Of a stretch of DNA of 64,000 nt, positions 18,063 through 27,412 are shown in pieces. The first letter of the stretch is position 1. Each line of letters opens with the position of its first letter. The notes below the pieces were generated by a model. The model saw only the letters and a program-made list of their open reading frames with translations. It was not told where the DNA came from and searched no databases. The translations under genes and the position numbers were made by a program. Source of the DNA: Sediminibacterium ginsengisoli (GTDB lineage Bacteria; Bacteroidota; Bacteroidia; Chitinophagales; Chitinophagaceae). The stretch is from positions 1-64,000 of the forward strand of contig CAMBEQ010000004.1 of NCBI GenBank assembly GCA_945865545.1, given 5' to 3'.

Positions 18063-18623
18063 TTAGACAGCTTCTGGAGGGTGCGAGATATCTTTTGAAT
18101 AGCTACTTAAAATTGGAGTAGCATAAAATGAATATTTCTTTTTTAGTATAGTATAATTGAATAAACTATGCTTGTTTAATGAAGGACATTCATATACAGC
18201 CAGGCTAAGGTTCAATTTGATCTTAGAAGAAGTGGATTTAGTTTGCGCCTCTTTATTTAATTGATGTGCTTTATATTGATTGGCAACAATGGCTGCTTCT
18301 TCTTCATCGGATGCAGCTGTAATGACCCAACCTTCCTTTGTTTGCTTAATGGAAACGATATCGTAAAACATGCCTTTATAACTAAATTCACGACCCTCTT
18401 CCTCCCACTGATAGCCTTCCGGCAAAACAGATTTATCTTTTACTACGATTGTGATTTGATCGCTATCATGATTATTATTTTCTTTTTCAAGAATTCGACC
18501 TGCATCAATACTTGCGAAGCGTTCCTGCTCATGTAGCTTTTCCTGAAGCCAATAAAAATAGCTCAGGCTGCTTGTTGATAATAACAAGGCAGCAAAACAA
18601 AATATGGCAATCACTTTTTTCAA
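18063..18623 (-). CDS. Small exported protein of unknown function, upstream of a TonB receptor
   Basis: 186 residues; not recognised. The only workable start is TTG at 18623: an in-frame stop lies 9 codons upstream and no ATG precedes the signal-like segment (KKVIAIFCFAALLLSTSSLSY). The protein then has an acidic/charged middle (residues 30-120), with a repeated Trp/Tyr-Glu-rich part around 75-105 (YKGMFYDIVSI, WVITAASDEEE), and a C-terminus ending SHPPEAV. It is probably anchored in or secreted across the inner membrane. Its position 72 bases before a TonB receptor gene suggests a functional partnership, but this is inference. Confidence 0.62.
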   Translation of the reverse strand: MKKVIAIFCFAALLLSTSSLSYFYWLQEKLHEQERFASIDAGRILEKENNNHDSDQITIVVKDKSVLPEGYQWEEEGREFSYKGMFYDIVSIKQTKEGWVITAASDEEEAAIVANQYKAHQLNKEAQTKSTSSKIKLNLSLAVYECPSLNKHSLFNYTILKKKYSFYATPILSSYSKDISHPPEAV

Positions 18624-18725
18624 GAAACCTAAGGTACGGAAAAGAAATTAAGTTATATCGCTTTAAACTTAAAACTCATTTTCATTTCATAACCCCCATC
18701 TGAAATGCAATAGTTAGAAGGACTG

Positions 18726-18733
18726 TAAATTTG
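18726..18733 (+). promoter_or_regulatory. TAnnTTTG element in the intergenic region before the lipid kinase gene
   Basis: TAAATTTG on the plus strand matches the Bacteroidota -7 consensus, about 145 bases upstream of the kinase start. The rest of the 256-bp gap (18624-18879) is AT-rich with no other structure that I can support. Confidence 0.3.
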
Positions 18734-18879
18734 CCTTATTGGATGCTTTTAAATTAATTGAAATTAAAAAAGTAATTAAAAAGCCTAATATAGTTAGATA
18801 TAAAAGCATCGGTTTTTATTTAGGCACTCGGGAAACTTCAATGTAAACATAACTCACCATTTTATAGTAATTTTGAATA

Positions 18880-19731
18880 ATGTTCCATTTTATTATTAAC
18901 CCTAACGCTGGTAGTAAAAATAAGGCAAAATATACAAAACTTATTCACCTTATTAAGTCTAATGACGCGCACAGAATTTGGGAGACTACCGAGCCATTAG
19001 AAGCCACTCAATTTGCACAAAAAGCCATCGAAAATGGGGCAACCCGAATTATTGCAATTGGAGGAGATGGAACCATTAATGAAGTAGCCTCCGTTTTAGT
19101 GGGTCATTCAATCCCACTTGGAATTATCCCAGTTGGCTCGGGAAACGGACTAGCCAGGCATTTAAATATCCCTCTTAATTATAAGAAGGCTTTTAAAAAA
19201 GCATTGGTAGGCGCTTCCATCAAAATTGATGTAGGGTATATTAACCATAAACCATTTTTCTGTACAGCAGGTGTTGGATTTGACGCCGCCGTGGCGCATC
19301 GTTTTGCTAACAGCCAAGGTCGTGGCCTAATCAATTACATGAAAGCCACCATCTTTACTCTTTTCAAATACAAACCAATTGAAGTAAGAATTAATAATGC
19401 ACCAATTGAAAAAGTATTTTCATTAAGTATTGCCAATGCCAACCAATTTGGAAACAATGCATATATCTCCCCATTTTCAAATATTCAAGATGGGCAATTA
19501 GAATTAGTAAAAATTGGAATTTTAAACAAAATACAAGCAGGTATTTTGGCTGTTCGCTTATTTAAAAAAAGTATTCACCATTCTAAAAATGTGACATTAG
19601 AAAGCTTCAAAGAAACACGTATTCATTATTTAAACAACGCCCCCATTCATATTGACGGTGAAAATCTCTTAACGGACAACGAATTATTAAATATTACCAT
19701 AAGTCCTTTAGCGCTCACGGTCATCGTCTAG
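18880..19731 (+). CDS. Diacylglycerol kinase-family lipid kinase (YegS/DgkB type)
   Basis: 283 residues. The catalytic domain begins immediately (FIINPNAGSKNKAKY) and carries the nucleotide-binding GGDGTINEVAS and PVGSGNGLARHLNIP motifs. The C-terminal part (IHIDGENL near residue 260) contains the second conserved acidic block. This is the DAGK catalytic/YegS fold; enzymes phosphorylate diacylglycerol or related lipids (sphingoid bases are an alternative in Bacteroidota). No membrane helix is obvious, so it probably acts at the cytoplasmic membrane surface. It is followed after 100 bases by a TonB receptor with its own promoter. Confidence 0.87.
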   Translation: MFHFIINPNAGSKNKAKYTKLIHLIKSNDAHRIWETTEPLEATQFAQKAIENGATRIIAIGGDGTINEVASVLVGHSIPLGIIPVGSGNGLARHLNIPLNYKKAFKKALVGASIKIDVGYINHKPFFCTAGVGFDAAVAHRFANSQGRGLINYMKATIFTLFKYKPIEVRINNAPIEKVFSLSIANANQFGNNAYISPFSNIQDGQLELVKIGILNKIQAGILAVRLFKKSIHHSKNVTLESFKETRIHYLNNAPIHIDGENLLTDNELLNITISPLALTVIV

Positions 19732-19782
19732 TCATTGATCTTTTTTAAAGACAAATTTTAATAAAATAGCCTTTTTTGAGCC

Positions 19783-19808
19783 TATATTTGCACCTGCAAA
19801 TGCAAATA
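19783..19808 (+). promoter_or_regulatory. TAnnTTTG promoter element overlapped by a dyad, before a TonB receptor
   Basis: TATATTTG (19783-19790) fits the -7 consensus. It overlaps a perfect dyad ATTTGCA-CC-TGCAAAT (19786-19801), and TATTTGCA at 19785 is also mirrored by TGCAAATA at 19801-19808. The position over the promoter suggests an operator; the regulator is unknown. Confidence 0.5.
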
Positions 19809-19831
19809 ATTATTACTCAAAAAGCTCAAAA

Positions 19832-22195
19832 ATGATGAAGCAAATTTCTCTTTTATTTTCATTCTTAATTTTTCTAAGTATTAACACAAAGAGTCAAGAA
19901 GTATTTACTGGTAAATTGACCAATACTAAAAATTTACCTATAGCTAATGCGTCTATTTCAGTTTTAAATGCGAATACAAATACAATCACCGATAGCGAAG
20001 GAAACTTTAAATTAAAATTACCAACTCTAGGTAAATACCAATTAGAAATTAGTCATATTAATTTCGCTTCTATTCATCCAATAATAAATATAGAAAACAA
20101 TAAAAATATTGCCATTCCTGTTTTTATTTTAGAAGAGGCTCTTAATACTTTAGATGAATTGGTCGTGACTGCTCAAAAACGAGAAGAATTAATTCAAAAA
20201 ATTCCATCAAGTATTACCGCTTTAAATGCAAAACAAATAAATGCATTTGGCATATGGAATACTAAAGAAATTACTGGAATTATCCCTAATTTATACAGTG
20301 CCGATCCAGGTGATGGTCGGGATGTAACCTCTGTAAGAGGTATTGCCACTAGCTCTTACGACCCTAGCGTGGCTACTTATATAGATGGTGTAAGTCAATT
20401 TAGCTTAGACACTTATATCCCTACTTTATTTGATGTGGAAAGAATTGAAGTGTTGCGTGGGCCCCAAGGTACTTTATATGGAAGAAATGCGATGGGTGGA
20501 GTAATTAATATTATTACCAAACAACCTACTAATACTACTTCAGGATTTGCTGATATTAGTTTAGGGAATTACAATCAAAAAAGAGCTACTCTTGGATTGA
20601 AAACACCCATTATAAAAGATAAATTATTTTTTGGCGCAGCCTTATTACACTATCAAAGAGACGGTTTTTATAGCAATGAATTTACCAATACCAGTTACGA
20701 TCAACAAAACGCAATGTCTGGAAATTATTTTTTAAAATACTTGGTAAACGATCGTTGGACCATGAATTTAAATTTCAAACATCTTTCCAATAAAAACAAA
20801 GGAGCTTTCCCATTGGTTTTTGGGGCTGAGGAAGCTTTTGCCAACCCTTATAAATTAAACCAAAATAGCACCACGACCATGATGGATCAAACCAGCAATA
20901 CTGGCTTGTCTATTCATTATGCGGGCAATGGATTTAATTTTAGTAGCCAAACAGCTTATCAACAAAATTATCGTTATTACACCAACCCTATCGATGGCGA
21001 TTTCTCTCCAATAGATGCTATTTCTGTTATTAATAATTATGGAAATAAATGGAATAATAATAAAGTACTTACCCAAGATTTTAAATTCAGTAGCAACAAT
21101 AGTAGCAATAGTAAATTAAAATGGACTGCCGGCGCTTTCTTATTTTATCAAGACGCTCCTGTAAAACAAGCTACACGATTTGGAATAGATGCCAATATGA
21201 TGATGATTGGCGATTCTTTGTTTAGCCTCATTAACACCAGCACTACTATTAAAAAAGGATTTGCTTTATATGGTCAAGCCACTTATGCATTAACCAATCA
21301 ATTGAATATTACATTTGGATTAAGAAATGATTATGAGAATCAATCTCAATCTGTTTTAGGTGAATACCAACGTGACCCAAGCAATGACCTATACATTACC
21401 AGATCCGACACATTAGGTCGGACTAATTTTAATGCCTTGTCTCCAAAATTATCATTGGACTACCAAGTAAATAAGAATAGTTTATTATATGGAGTTTACA
21501 GCAGAGGATTTAGAGCAGGTGGATTGTCTCCACTTTCTTCAGATCCTTCACAGCCGCCATTGGTAGGCTACTTACCTGAGTACAGTAGCAACTTTGAAAC
21601 TGGAGTTAAAAACAACTGGTTTTCCAATAAATTGCAATTCAATATTGCTTTATTTTATAGCAAAGTAATTGATGCGCAAGTTCCAACTTTAGTATTACCA
21701 GATGCGATTACTATTACAAAAAATACCGGTCAATTAACCAGTAAAGGGATGGAAGCAGAAATAATAGCTATCCCTGTCAAAGGTTTATTATTACAATATG
21801 CATTTGGAACCACCAACGCGCGCTTTGACAAATTAGATATCGCCTCACAAGGGGAAAATGTCAATTTAGCTGGGAAATATTCCATCTTCACCCCTTCCAT
21901 GACTTCCTTATTGGCAGCTCAATATACGTATACAGCTTCTAGCAAAGTGAATGTCTTTGTAAGAGCTGAATGGAAATATATCGGTACCACGTATTTTGAT
22001 TTAGCGAATAATATTCAACAATCTCCTTATCATTTATTGAATCTGAGGACAGGTATTGAACATAATAAAATGTCATTGTCCTTTTGGGCAAAAAATATTA
22101 CCGAGACCAAATTTATCTCCTACGCCTATGATTTTGGAGCAGTTCATTTGGGTGATCCAGCAACTTTTGGAACTACTCTTTCTTTTAAATTTTAA
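19832..22195 (+). CDS. TonB-dependent receptor with N-terminal carboxypeptidase-like domain
   Basis: 787 residues. Signal peptide to about residue 21, then a CarboxypepD_reg-like beta-sandwich (about 22-100: FTGKLTNTKNLPIANASISV and following), TonB-box-like LDELVVTAQKRE, a plug with VEVLRGPQGTLYGRNAMGGVINI-type motif (seen here as VERIEVLRGPQGTLYGRNAM), and a barrel ending TTLSFKF. The plug sequence is of the iron-complex receptor type rather than the SusC type, and no SusD follows. Cargo is unknown. The gene stands alone between the lipid kinase and nuo operons and has its own promoter with a dyad. Either of two adjacent ATGs (19832 or 19835) could be used. Confidence 0.88.
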   Translation: MMKQISLLFSFLIFLSINTKSQEVFTGKLTNTKNLPIANASISVLNANTNTITDSEGNFKLKLPTLGKYQLEISHINFASIHPIINIENNKNIAIPVFILEEALNTLDELVVTAQKREELIQKIPSSITALNAKQINAFGIWNTKEITGIIPNLYSADPGDGRDVTSVRGIATSSYDPSVATYIDGVSQFSLDTYIPTLFDVERIEVLRGPQGTLYGRNAMGGVINIITKQPTNTTSGFADISLGNYNQKRATLGLKTPIIKDKLFFGAALLHYQRDGFYSNEFTNTSYDQQNAMSGNYFLKYLVNDRWTMNLNFKHLSNKNKGAFPLVFGAEEAFANPYKLNQNSTTTMMDQTSNTGLSIHYAGNGFNFSSQTAYQQNYRYYTNPIDGDFSPIDAISVINNYGNKWNNNKVLTQDFKFSSNNSSNSKLKWTAGAFLFYQDAPVKQATRFGIDANMMMIGDSLFSLINTSTTIKKGFALYGQATYALTNQLNITFGLRNDYENQSQSVLGEYQRDPSNDLYITRSDTLGRTNFNALSPKLSLDYQVNKNSLLYGVYSRGFRAGGLSPLSSDPSQPPLVGYLPEYSSNFETGVKNNWFSNKLQFNIALFYSKVIDAQVPTLVLPDAITITKNTGQLTSKGMEAEIIAIPVKGLLLQYAFGTTNARFDKLDIASQGENVNLAGKYSIFTPSMTSLLAAQYTYTASSKVNVFVRAEWKYIGTTYFDLANNIQQSPYHLLNLRTGIEHNKMSLSFWAKNITETKFISYAYDFGAVHLGDPATFGTTLSFKF

Positions 22196-22267
22196 AGATT
22201 TTAATCCAATTGTAGGCAACAATTCGTGATTCATATCAGACCTAGCGTTCTAGTTGAATAAAACGCC

Positions 22268-22303
22268 CTAATACGTGGATTAGATGTGGATTACCTAGGT
22301 AAT
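22268..22303 (+). promoter_or_regulatory. Palindrome and direct repeats upstream of the nuo operon
   Basis: A 14-bp perfect palindrome ATTACCTAGGTAAT (22290-22303) is preceded by two copies of GTGGATTA one helical turn apart (22275-22282 and 22286-22293) and by CTAAT/ATTAG arms (22268-22283). They sit 52-88 bases before nuoA. Candidate operator for control of respiration; no regulator identified. Confidence 0.45.
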
Positions 22304-22355
22304 TATTAGCCATTTTATTGCTACTTTACAGCATCAATTTTATACCTAATTTACT

Positions 22356-22706
22356 ATGGGTGCTATTTCATTAATTGCTTTATTAATTGCCGCTATTGCG
22401 TTTTCTGCAGGCGGTATTTTAGTGGGAAAAATTTTAGTTAAAGGAAGCTATAATCCTCAAAAAGGACAAGCTTACGAGTGCGGTATTCGCACCGACACCT
22501 CTCCTTGGCATCAATTTAATGTGGGCTATTATTTATTCGCCCTATTGTTCCTCATCTTCGATGTGGAATTGGTTTTTTTATACCCATGGGCAGTGGTCGT
22601 AAAAAAAGTAGGTATCGTTGCCTTAATTGAAATTATTGTTTTCATATTTATATTATTCATGGGCTTTTTATACGCTCATAAAAAAGGTGCATTAAAATGG
22701 AATTAA
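22356..22706 (+). CDS. nuoA: NADH-quinone oxidoreductase subunit A
   Basis: 116 residues with three membrane helices. The family signature is present in the loop after helix 1: [32 protein letters not shown] (blocks YECG and FLIFDVE). NuoA is a small subunit of the complex I membrane arm at the junction with the peripheral arm. First gene of the nuo operon; it overlaps nuoB by 10 bases, indicating translational coupling. Confidence 0.95.
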   Translation: MGAISLIALLIAAIAFSAGGILVGKILVKGSYNPQKGQAYECGIRTDTSPWHQFNVGYYLFALLFLIFDVELVFLYPWAVVVKKVGIVALIEIIVFIFILFMGFLYAHKKGALKWN

Positions 22707-23242
22707 AAGAAAATATTGCTGGCAACGAGCCATTCCCAGGTATCGTTCACGAAACACCAGGTGGTGGAATTGTAGTAAGCACTTTTGATAGTGTAATTAA
22801 TTGGGCACGTTCCAATTCACTATGGCCATTATCTTTTGCTACTAGCTGTTGTGGCATTGAAATGATGTCAACTGCTTCTGCGAAGTACGATTTTTCACGT
22901 TTTGGTTTTGAAGTAGCGAGAGCCTCGCCGCGTCAAGCAGATGTAATTATTATAGCAGGTACCATTGTCAACAAAATGGCCCCTGTATTAAAAAGATTAT
23001 ACGATCAAATGGCCGATCCTAAATATGTGATTGCTATGGGCGCTTGCGCTATAAGCGGTGGTCCATTTTTTTACAATACTTACTCAGTAGTAAAAGGTGC
23101 CGATCATATTATTCCAGTGGATGTATACATTCCTGGATGCCCTCCCCGCCCCGAAGCTTTATTACATTCTTTAATTTCTTTACAAGAGAAAATTAAATTG
23201 GGTATGACGCGCGAACAAATTAGAGGAGAATTTAAAGTATAA
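22697..23242 (+). CDS. nuoB: NADH-quinone oxidoreductase subunit B
   Basis: 181 residues. All ligands for the terminal 4Fe-4S cluster N2 are visible: adjacent Cys51-Cys52 in [10 protein letters not shown], Cys117 in [11 protein letters not shown] and Cys148 in PGCPPRPEA. NuoB passes electrons to the quinone site at the peripheral/membrane arm interface. Length is normal. It overlaps nuoA and is followed after 58 bases by nuoC. Confidence 0.96.
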   Translation: MELKENIAGNEPFPGIVHETPGGGIVVSTFDSVINWARSNSLWPLSFATSCCGIEMMSTASAKYDFSRFGFEVARASPRQADVIIIAGTIVNKMAPVLKRLYDQMADPKYVIAMGACAISGGPFFYNTYSVVKGADHIIPVDVYIPGCPPRPEALLHSLISLQEKIKLGMTREQIRGEFKV

Positions 23243-23300
23243 AGAAGGCAATATCACTCGCGTTGAAATGATTTAAAAATATAGAAGTTAATTTATAATA

Positions 23301-23777
23301 ATGACCAACGAAGAAATTAAAGAATACATCAGTTCCATAGCACCAGCAGCCACTTTCGACGAAACAGGTGAATGGTTAAATATGATAGTGGAATCTGCTC
23401 AATTAAAGCCCACTATGGCTGCATTAAGAACGGGCAAAATGCAAATGAATTATTTATTTTGTTTAACCTGTGTTGATTTTAAAACACATTTAACCATGGT
23501 GTATCATTTGTCAGCTACTACCCATCGTCAAAGCATCGTTATCAAAGCAAATTTAAATCGCGAGCAGGCTATGATTGAAACGGTTTGTGATATTTGGAGA
23601 ACAGCCGAATTTTTAGAGCGTGAAGTATTTGAAATGTTTGGTGTAGACTTTACCAACCATCCCGATTTAAGAAAGTTAATTTTGGAGGAAGAAAATCCGA
23701 AAGGATTTGATGAAAAAAAAGGATACTGGCCCCTAAGAAAAGATTTTGAAGACCCTATCAACATGATAAAATTATAA
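23301..23777 (+). CDS. nuoC: NADH-quinone oxidoreductase subunit C
   Basis: 158 residues, a compact NuoC. The signature LEREVFEMFGVDFTNHPDLR (residues about 110-129) is present, followed by GYWPLRKDFEDP. NuoC (30-kDa subunit) stabilises the NuoB/NuoD part of the peripheral arm. It is a separate gene from nuoD, which begins 7 bases after its stop; there is no CD fusion as in enterobacteria. Confidence 0.95.
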   Translation: MTNEEIKEYISSIAPAATFDETGEWLNMIVESAQLKPTMAALRTGKMQMNYLFCLTCVDFKTHLTMVYHLSATTHRQSIVIKANLNREQAMIETVCDIWRTAEFLEREVFEMFGVDFTNHPDLRKLILEEENPKGFDEKKGYWPLRKDFEDPINMIKL

Positions 23778-23784
23778 TAGGCAC

Positions 23785-24921
23785 ATGTACAATCAAACTG
23801 AAATAATTAAAGATACCAGCGAATTAGGTGCCGAAGGCGAATTGGTTATTAATATGGGGCCTCAACACCCTGCCACCCATGGTGTACTTCATTTGGTAGT
23901 GACTTTAAATGGAGAAACGATAAAAAAAATCGAACCGCATTTAGGATACATCCACCGCTCTATTGAAAAAATGTGCGAGAGTTTAACCTATCGCCAATTT
24001 ATATACGTGACCAGCAGAATGGATTATTTATCTTCCCATATTAATAATTTAGGCTGCGCATTATTAGTTGAAAAAGGAATGGCCATTGAAGTACCTGATC
24101 GCGCTAAATATATTCGCGTTATTTTGAGCGAATTAACCCGTATTGCTTCTCATGAATTGTGGTTAGGTGCGATGGCGATGGACTTAGGTGCTTTTACTCC
24201 TTTTTTCTACGCCTTTAGAGAAAGAGAAATGATTACTGATATTATGGAAGATACTTGCGGTGCAAGATTAACCATGAACTATATTGTTCCAGGTGGATTG
24301 ATGTATGATATTCACCCCGATTTTCAAAAGAAGGTGAAAGCATTTATCACTCAATTCAAATCTAAGGTAACAGAGTACGAAGATTTAGTCACCAACAATG
24401 TTATTTTTCAAAGCAGAACCAAGGGGGTAGGTATATTAAGTGCTGAAGATGCCATTTCTTATGGTTGCACTGGGCCTGTTGCTCGTGCAAGTGGAGTAAG
24501 TTGTGATATTAGAAAACTATACCCTTACGAAGTATATGATAAAGTAGAGTTTGATGAAGTATTAGAAACAGCAGGCGATTCATTCGCGCGTTACATAGTG
24601 CGTGTGAAAGAAATGAATCAATCTATCCGCATTATTGAACAATTAATTGACAATATTCCAGAGGGTGATTTTGTTGGCAAAACAAAAAATGTTTTAAAAT
24701 TACCTAAAGGGGAATTTTATACAAGAGTAGAAACGGCAAGAGGAGAATTTGGGGTGTATATAGTAAGCGAAGGCGGTACGACTCCACACAGAATTAAATT
24801 TAGATCTCCAGGATTTTCTAATTTATCTGTATTAAATCATATTGCTGCAGGAAGTAAGATTGGAGATTTAATGGCAAGTATGGGTACTTTGGATTTAGTG
24901 ATACCCGATATTGATAGATAG
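23785..24921 (+). CDS. nuoD: NADH-quinone oxidoreductase subunit D
   Basis: 378 residues, 49-kDa subunit related to the large subunit of NiFe hydrogenases. Blocks seen: MGPQHPATHGVLHL near residue 25, HLGYIHRSIEKMCE, RDYLSSHINNLG-like (seen as RMDYLSSHINNLG), TGPVARASG and LDLVIPDIDR at the very C-terminus. It builds the quinone pocket with NuoB. In 14-gene operons nuoE, nuoF and nuoG follow; here nuoH starts only 52 bases downstream. Confidence 0.96.
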   Translation: MYNQTEIIKDTSELGAEGELVINMGPQHPATHGVLHLVVTLNGETIKKIEPHLGYIHRSIEKMCESLTYRQFIYVTSRMDYLSSHINNLGCALLVEKGMAIEVPDRAKYIRVILSELTRIASHELWLGAMAMDLGAFTPFFYAFREREMITDIMEDTCGARLTMNYIVPGGLMYDIHPDFQKKVKAFITQFKSKVTEYEDLVTNNVIFQSRTKGVGILSAEDAISYGCTGPVARASGVSCDIRKLYPYEVYDKVEFDEVLETAGDSFARYIVRVKEMNQSIRIIEQLIDNIPEGDFVGKTKNVLKLPKGEFYTRVETARGEFGVYIVSEGGTTPHRIKFRSPGFSNLSVLNHIAAGSKIGDLMASMGTLDLVIPDIDR

Positions 24922-24973
24922 TAGTGCGTTGATAAATGAATTTTAGTTAGACCTATATATAAATAGATTAAGC

Positions 24974-26050
24974 ATGTTTAGTTTAGAAGGAATTACAACC
25001 AATGTTCAAGATTGGTTATTTATGAAGTTCAATCCCACATTGGCATTGGCTATGGAATGTGTGATTGTTATTTTATTGGCCATTAGTTTATTTGCCATCT
25101 TAGGTTTGGTATTGGTACTCATGGAAAGAAAAGTAGCTGCGCATATTCAAATTCGCTTAGGGCCTAATAGGGTTGGGCCAGGCGGTATGTTTCAAACGGT
25201 AGCCGATACCTTGAAATTAATAATGAAAGAAGGCTTGGTGCCTGACCTGGCAGATAAGTTTTTATTTAACCTGGCTCCTTTTGTAGTGATGATGGTGGGT
25301 ATGTTATTATTAGCCCCTATTGCCTTTGCAAAGAATTTTCAAATTTGGGATATTAATATTGGAGTATTATATATCTCCTCTGTTTCTTCTTTATCAGTAA
25401 TTGGTATTTTAATGGCAGGCTGGGCTAGTAATAATAAATATTCTTTATTAGGTGCCATGCGCAGTGGTGCTCAAATAGTAAGCTATGAATTGTCTGCCGG
25501 TTTTGCCGTTTTAACTATTGTAGTTCTTACGGGCAGTTTACAACTTTCAGAAATTGTTAATGCACAACAAAACGGTTGGTGGATTTTTAAAGGACATATC
25601 CCTGCAGTCATTGCCTTTGTATTATATATTATTGCAGTTACAGCCGAAACCAATCGTGCACCTTTTGACTTAGCCGAAGCAGAATCAGAATTAACTGCTG
25701 GTTTTCATACCGAATATTCAGGAATGCGTTTTGCCTTATTCTTTTTAGCAGAATACATCAACATTTTTATTGTATGCGCTATTGGAGCTACTTTGTTTTT
25801 TGGCGGTTGGATGCCATTACATATTGGCAATTGGGAAGCTTTTAATCATATCATGGATTATATTCCTTCTTCGGTTTGGTTTATGGGAAAAACTTTCTTC
25901 CTTATCTTTTTAATCATGTGGTTTAGATGGACTTTCCCAAGATTGCGTGTAGATCAATTATTGAATTTAGAATGGAAATATTTATTACCCATAAGTTTGT
26001 TTAACCTTTTACTAGTTGCAGTGATTGCTATATTAGGTTGGCATTTTTAA
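24974..26050 (+). CDS. nuoH: NADH-quinone oxidoreductase subunit H
   Basis: 358 residues with about eight membrane helices. The quinone-channel signatures are present: MERKVAAHIQIRLGPNRVGP near residue 50 and ETNRAPFDLAEAESELTAGF near residue 225, plus YSGMRFALFFLAEY. NuoH connects the quinone cavity to the proton-pumping antiporter-like subunits. The 52-bp stretch between nuoD and this gene has no remnant of nuoE, nuoF or nuoG that I can see. Confidence 0.96.
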   Translation: MFSLEGITTNVQDWLFMKFNPTLALAMECVIVILLAISLFAILGLVLVLMERKVAAHIQIRLGPNRVGPGGMFQTVADTLKLIMKEGLVPDLADKFLFNLAPFVVMMVGMLLLAPIAFAKNFQIWDINIGVLYISSVSSLSVIGILMAGWASNNKYSLLGAMRSGAQIVSYELSAGFAVLTIVVLTGSLQLSEIVNAQQNGWWIFKGHIPAVIAFVLYIIAVTAETNRAPFDLAEAESELTAGFHTEYSGMRFALFFLAEYINIFIVCAIGATLFFGGWMPLHIGNWEAFNHIMDYIPSSVWFMGKTFFLIFLIMWFRWTFPRLRVDQLLNLEWKYLLPISLFNLLLVAVIAILGWHF

Positions 26051-26069
26051 TATTAAATGAATTAGAAAC

Positions 26070-26546
26070 ATGTTTTTGAAAGATTATATATCAGACGTAG
26101 TAAACGGCGTAAGTTCTTTATTAAAAGGAATGCGTAAGACAGGTTATTACTTTACGCATCCCAAAGAAATAATTACAGAGCAATACCCCGACAACCGTGC
26201 CACCTTATTATTATCAGAAAGGTTTAAGGGAGAAGTAGTGATGCCACATGATGCCAACAATGAGCATACATGCACAGGTTGCACTGCCTGTGAATTGGCC
26301 TGCCCGAATGGTACCATTAAAGTAGTAACCAAGTTTGAAGTTTCGCCAGAAGGAAAAAAGAAAAAAGCCATTGATGCTTTAGTCTATCGCTTAGAACTAT
26401 GTACGATGTGTAATTTATGCATAGTGGCCTGCCCAAGTGATGCCATTAAAATGGCACCTAATTTTGAGCACAGTGTATTTGATAGAACCAAATTAACCAA
26501 AGTATTAAATCAACCAGGATCTAAAATAAGGGAGGGAATAGAATAA
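26070..26546 (+). CDS. nuoI: NADH-quinone oxidoreductase subunit I (2x 4Fe-4S ferredoxin)
   Basis: 158 residues. Two complete CxxCxxCxxxCP motifs: Cys68/71/74/78 and Cys111/114/117/121, ligating clusters N6a and N6b. In complex I these carry electrons from NuoG towards NuoB. In this operon, without nuoG, NuoI would be the most exposed electron-entry point, as proposed for 11-subunit complexes that use ferredoxin or another donor. It overlaps nuoJ by one base. Confidence 0.96.
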   Translation: MFLKDYISDVVNGVSSLLKGMRKTGYYFTHPKEIITEQYPDNRATLLLSERFKGEVVMPHDANNEHTCTGCTACELACPNGTIKVVTKFEVSPEGKKKKAIDALVYRLELCTMCNLCIVACPSDAIKMAPNFEHSVFDRTKLTKVLNQPGSKIREGIE

Positions 26547-27088
26547 TGAATACATCAGCCATTATATTTTACGCCATTGCTACCCTTATACTAGGGGCAG
26601 CATTACTAGCCGTAACCTCACTCAAAATATTTAGATCCGCCATTTGGTTGTTATTTTCATTAGTAGGCATTGCCGCACTTTATTTTTGGATGCAAGTTGA
26701 ATTTATTGCAGCCATACAAATAGTGGTGTATGTGGGTGGCATTGTGGTCCTAATTATCTTCTCTATTTTCTTAACCCAACAATCAGGAAAAGAAATGGCC
26801 AAGCCTGCCACTGGTAAAATTATTTTTTCTGCCCTGGCTGCCTTATTAGGAACTGCTTTTACAATAAACCTAATCAATCATTACGGATTCAATACCCTAT
26901 CAGCTTTACCTTTTAATTCTAGCGTAAGTGAAATTGGTATGCAAATGCTTAGCACTACCTCACATGGTTTTATCTTGCCTTTTGAAGTAGTGAGTATGTT
27001 GTTATTAGCTGCGATGGTGGGTTGTATTGTTATTGCAATGAAGCCTACAGCAGCGAATATTGTTCACCTAAATAATAAGGAGGATTAA
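26546..27088 (+). CDS. nuoJ: NADH-quinone oxidoreductase subunit J
   Basis: 180 residues with five hydrophobic helices; the conserved helix 3 block with VYVGGIVVLIIFSIFL (family form YVGAxxVLFLFV) is clear. NuoJ lies in the membrane arm next to NuoH and NuoK. The ATG overlaps the nuoI stop and nuoK follows after 4 bases, so the genes are tightly coupled. Confidence 0.94.
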   Translation: MNTSAIIFYAIATLILGAALLAVTSLKIFRSAIWLLFSLVGIAALYFWMQVEFIAAIQIVVYVGGIVVLIIFSIFLTQQSGKEMAKPATGKIIFSALAALLGTAFTINLINHYGFNTLSALPFNSSVSEIGMQMLSTTSHGFILPFEVVSMLLLAAMVGCIVIAMKPTAANIVHLNNKED

Positions 27089-27092
27089 TACC

Positions 27093-27407
27093 ATGAACGA
27101 AATACCCTTAACCCATATTCTTTTTGTAAGCACAGCCTTATTTTTTATTGGCATGTATGGTTTGTTTACAAGAAGAAATATTATTACCATGCTCATGTCT
27201 ATTGAGCTGATGTTAAATAGCGTGAATATTAATTTTGTTGCCTTTAATAAATATTTATTCCCTGATAAATTAGACGGATTGTTTTTCTCTTTATTTATCA
27301 TCACTATTGCAGCAGCGGAAGCGGCAGTAGCCATTGCCATTATCATTAATTTATATCGCAGCCATCAATCCATTGATGTAGACGATGCAACAGAAATGAA
27401 ATTTTAA
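27093..27407 (+). CDS. nuoK: NADH-quinone oxidoreductase subunit K
   Basis: 104 residues, three membrane helices, with the family blocks GLFTRRNIITMLMSIELMLNSVNINF (two conserved Glu, one in MSIELML and one in AAAEAAVAIAI). NuoK is the smallest proton-channel-related subunit, homologous to MrpC. It is followed by nuoL after 5 bases. Confidence 0.95.
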   Translation: MNEIPLTHILFVSTALFFIGMYGLFTRRNIITMLMSIELMLNSVNINFVAFNKYLFPDKLDGLFFSLFIITIAAAEAAVAIAIIINLYRSHQSIDVDDATEMKF

Positions 27408-27412
27408 TTATT

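Noticed and set aside
24922-24973. Degraded nuoE, nuoF or nuoG remnant between nuoD and nuoH
   Set aside because: The gap is only 52 bases and AT-rich, with no recognisable coding fragment.
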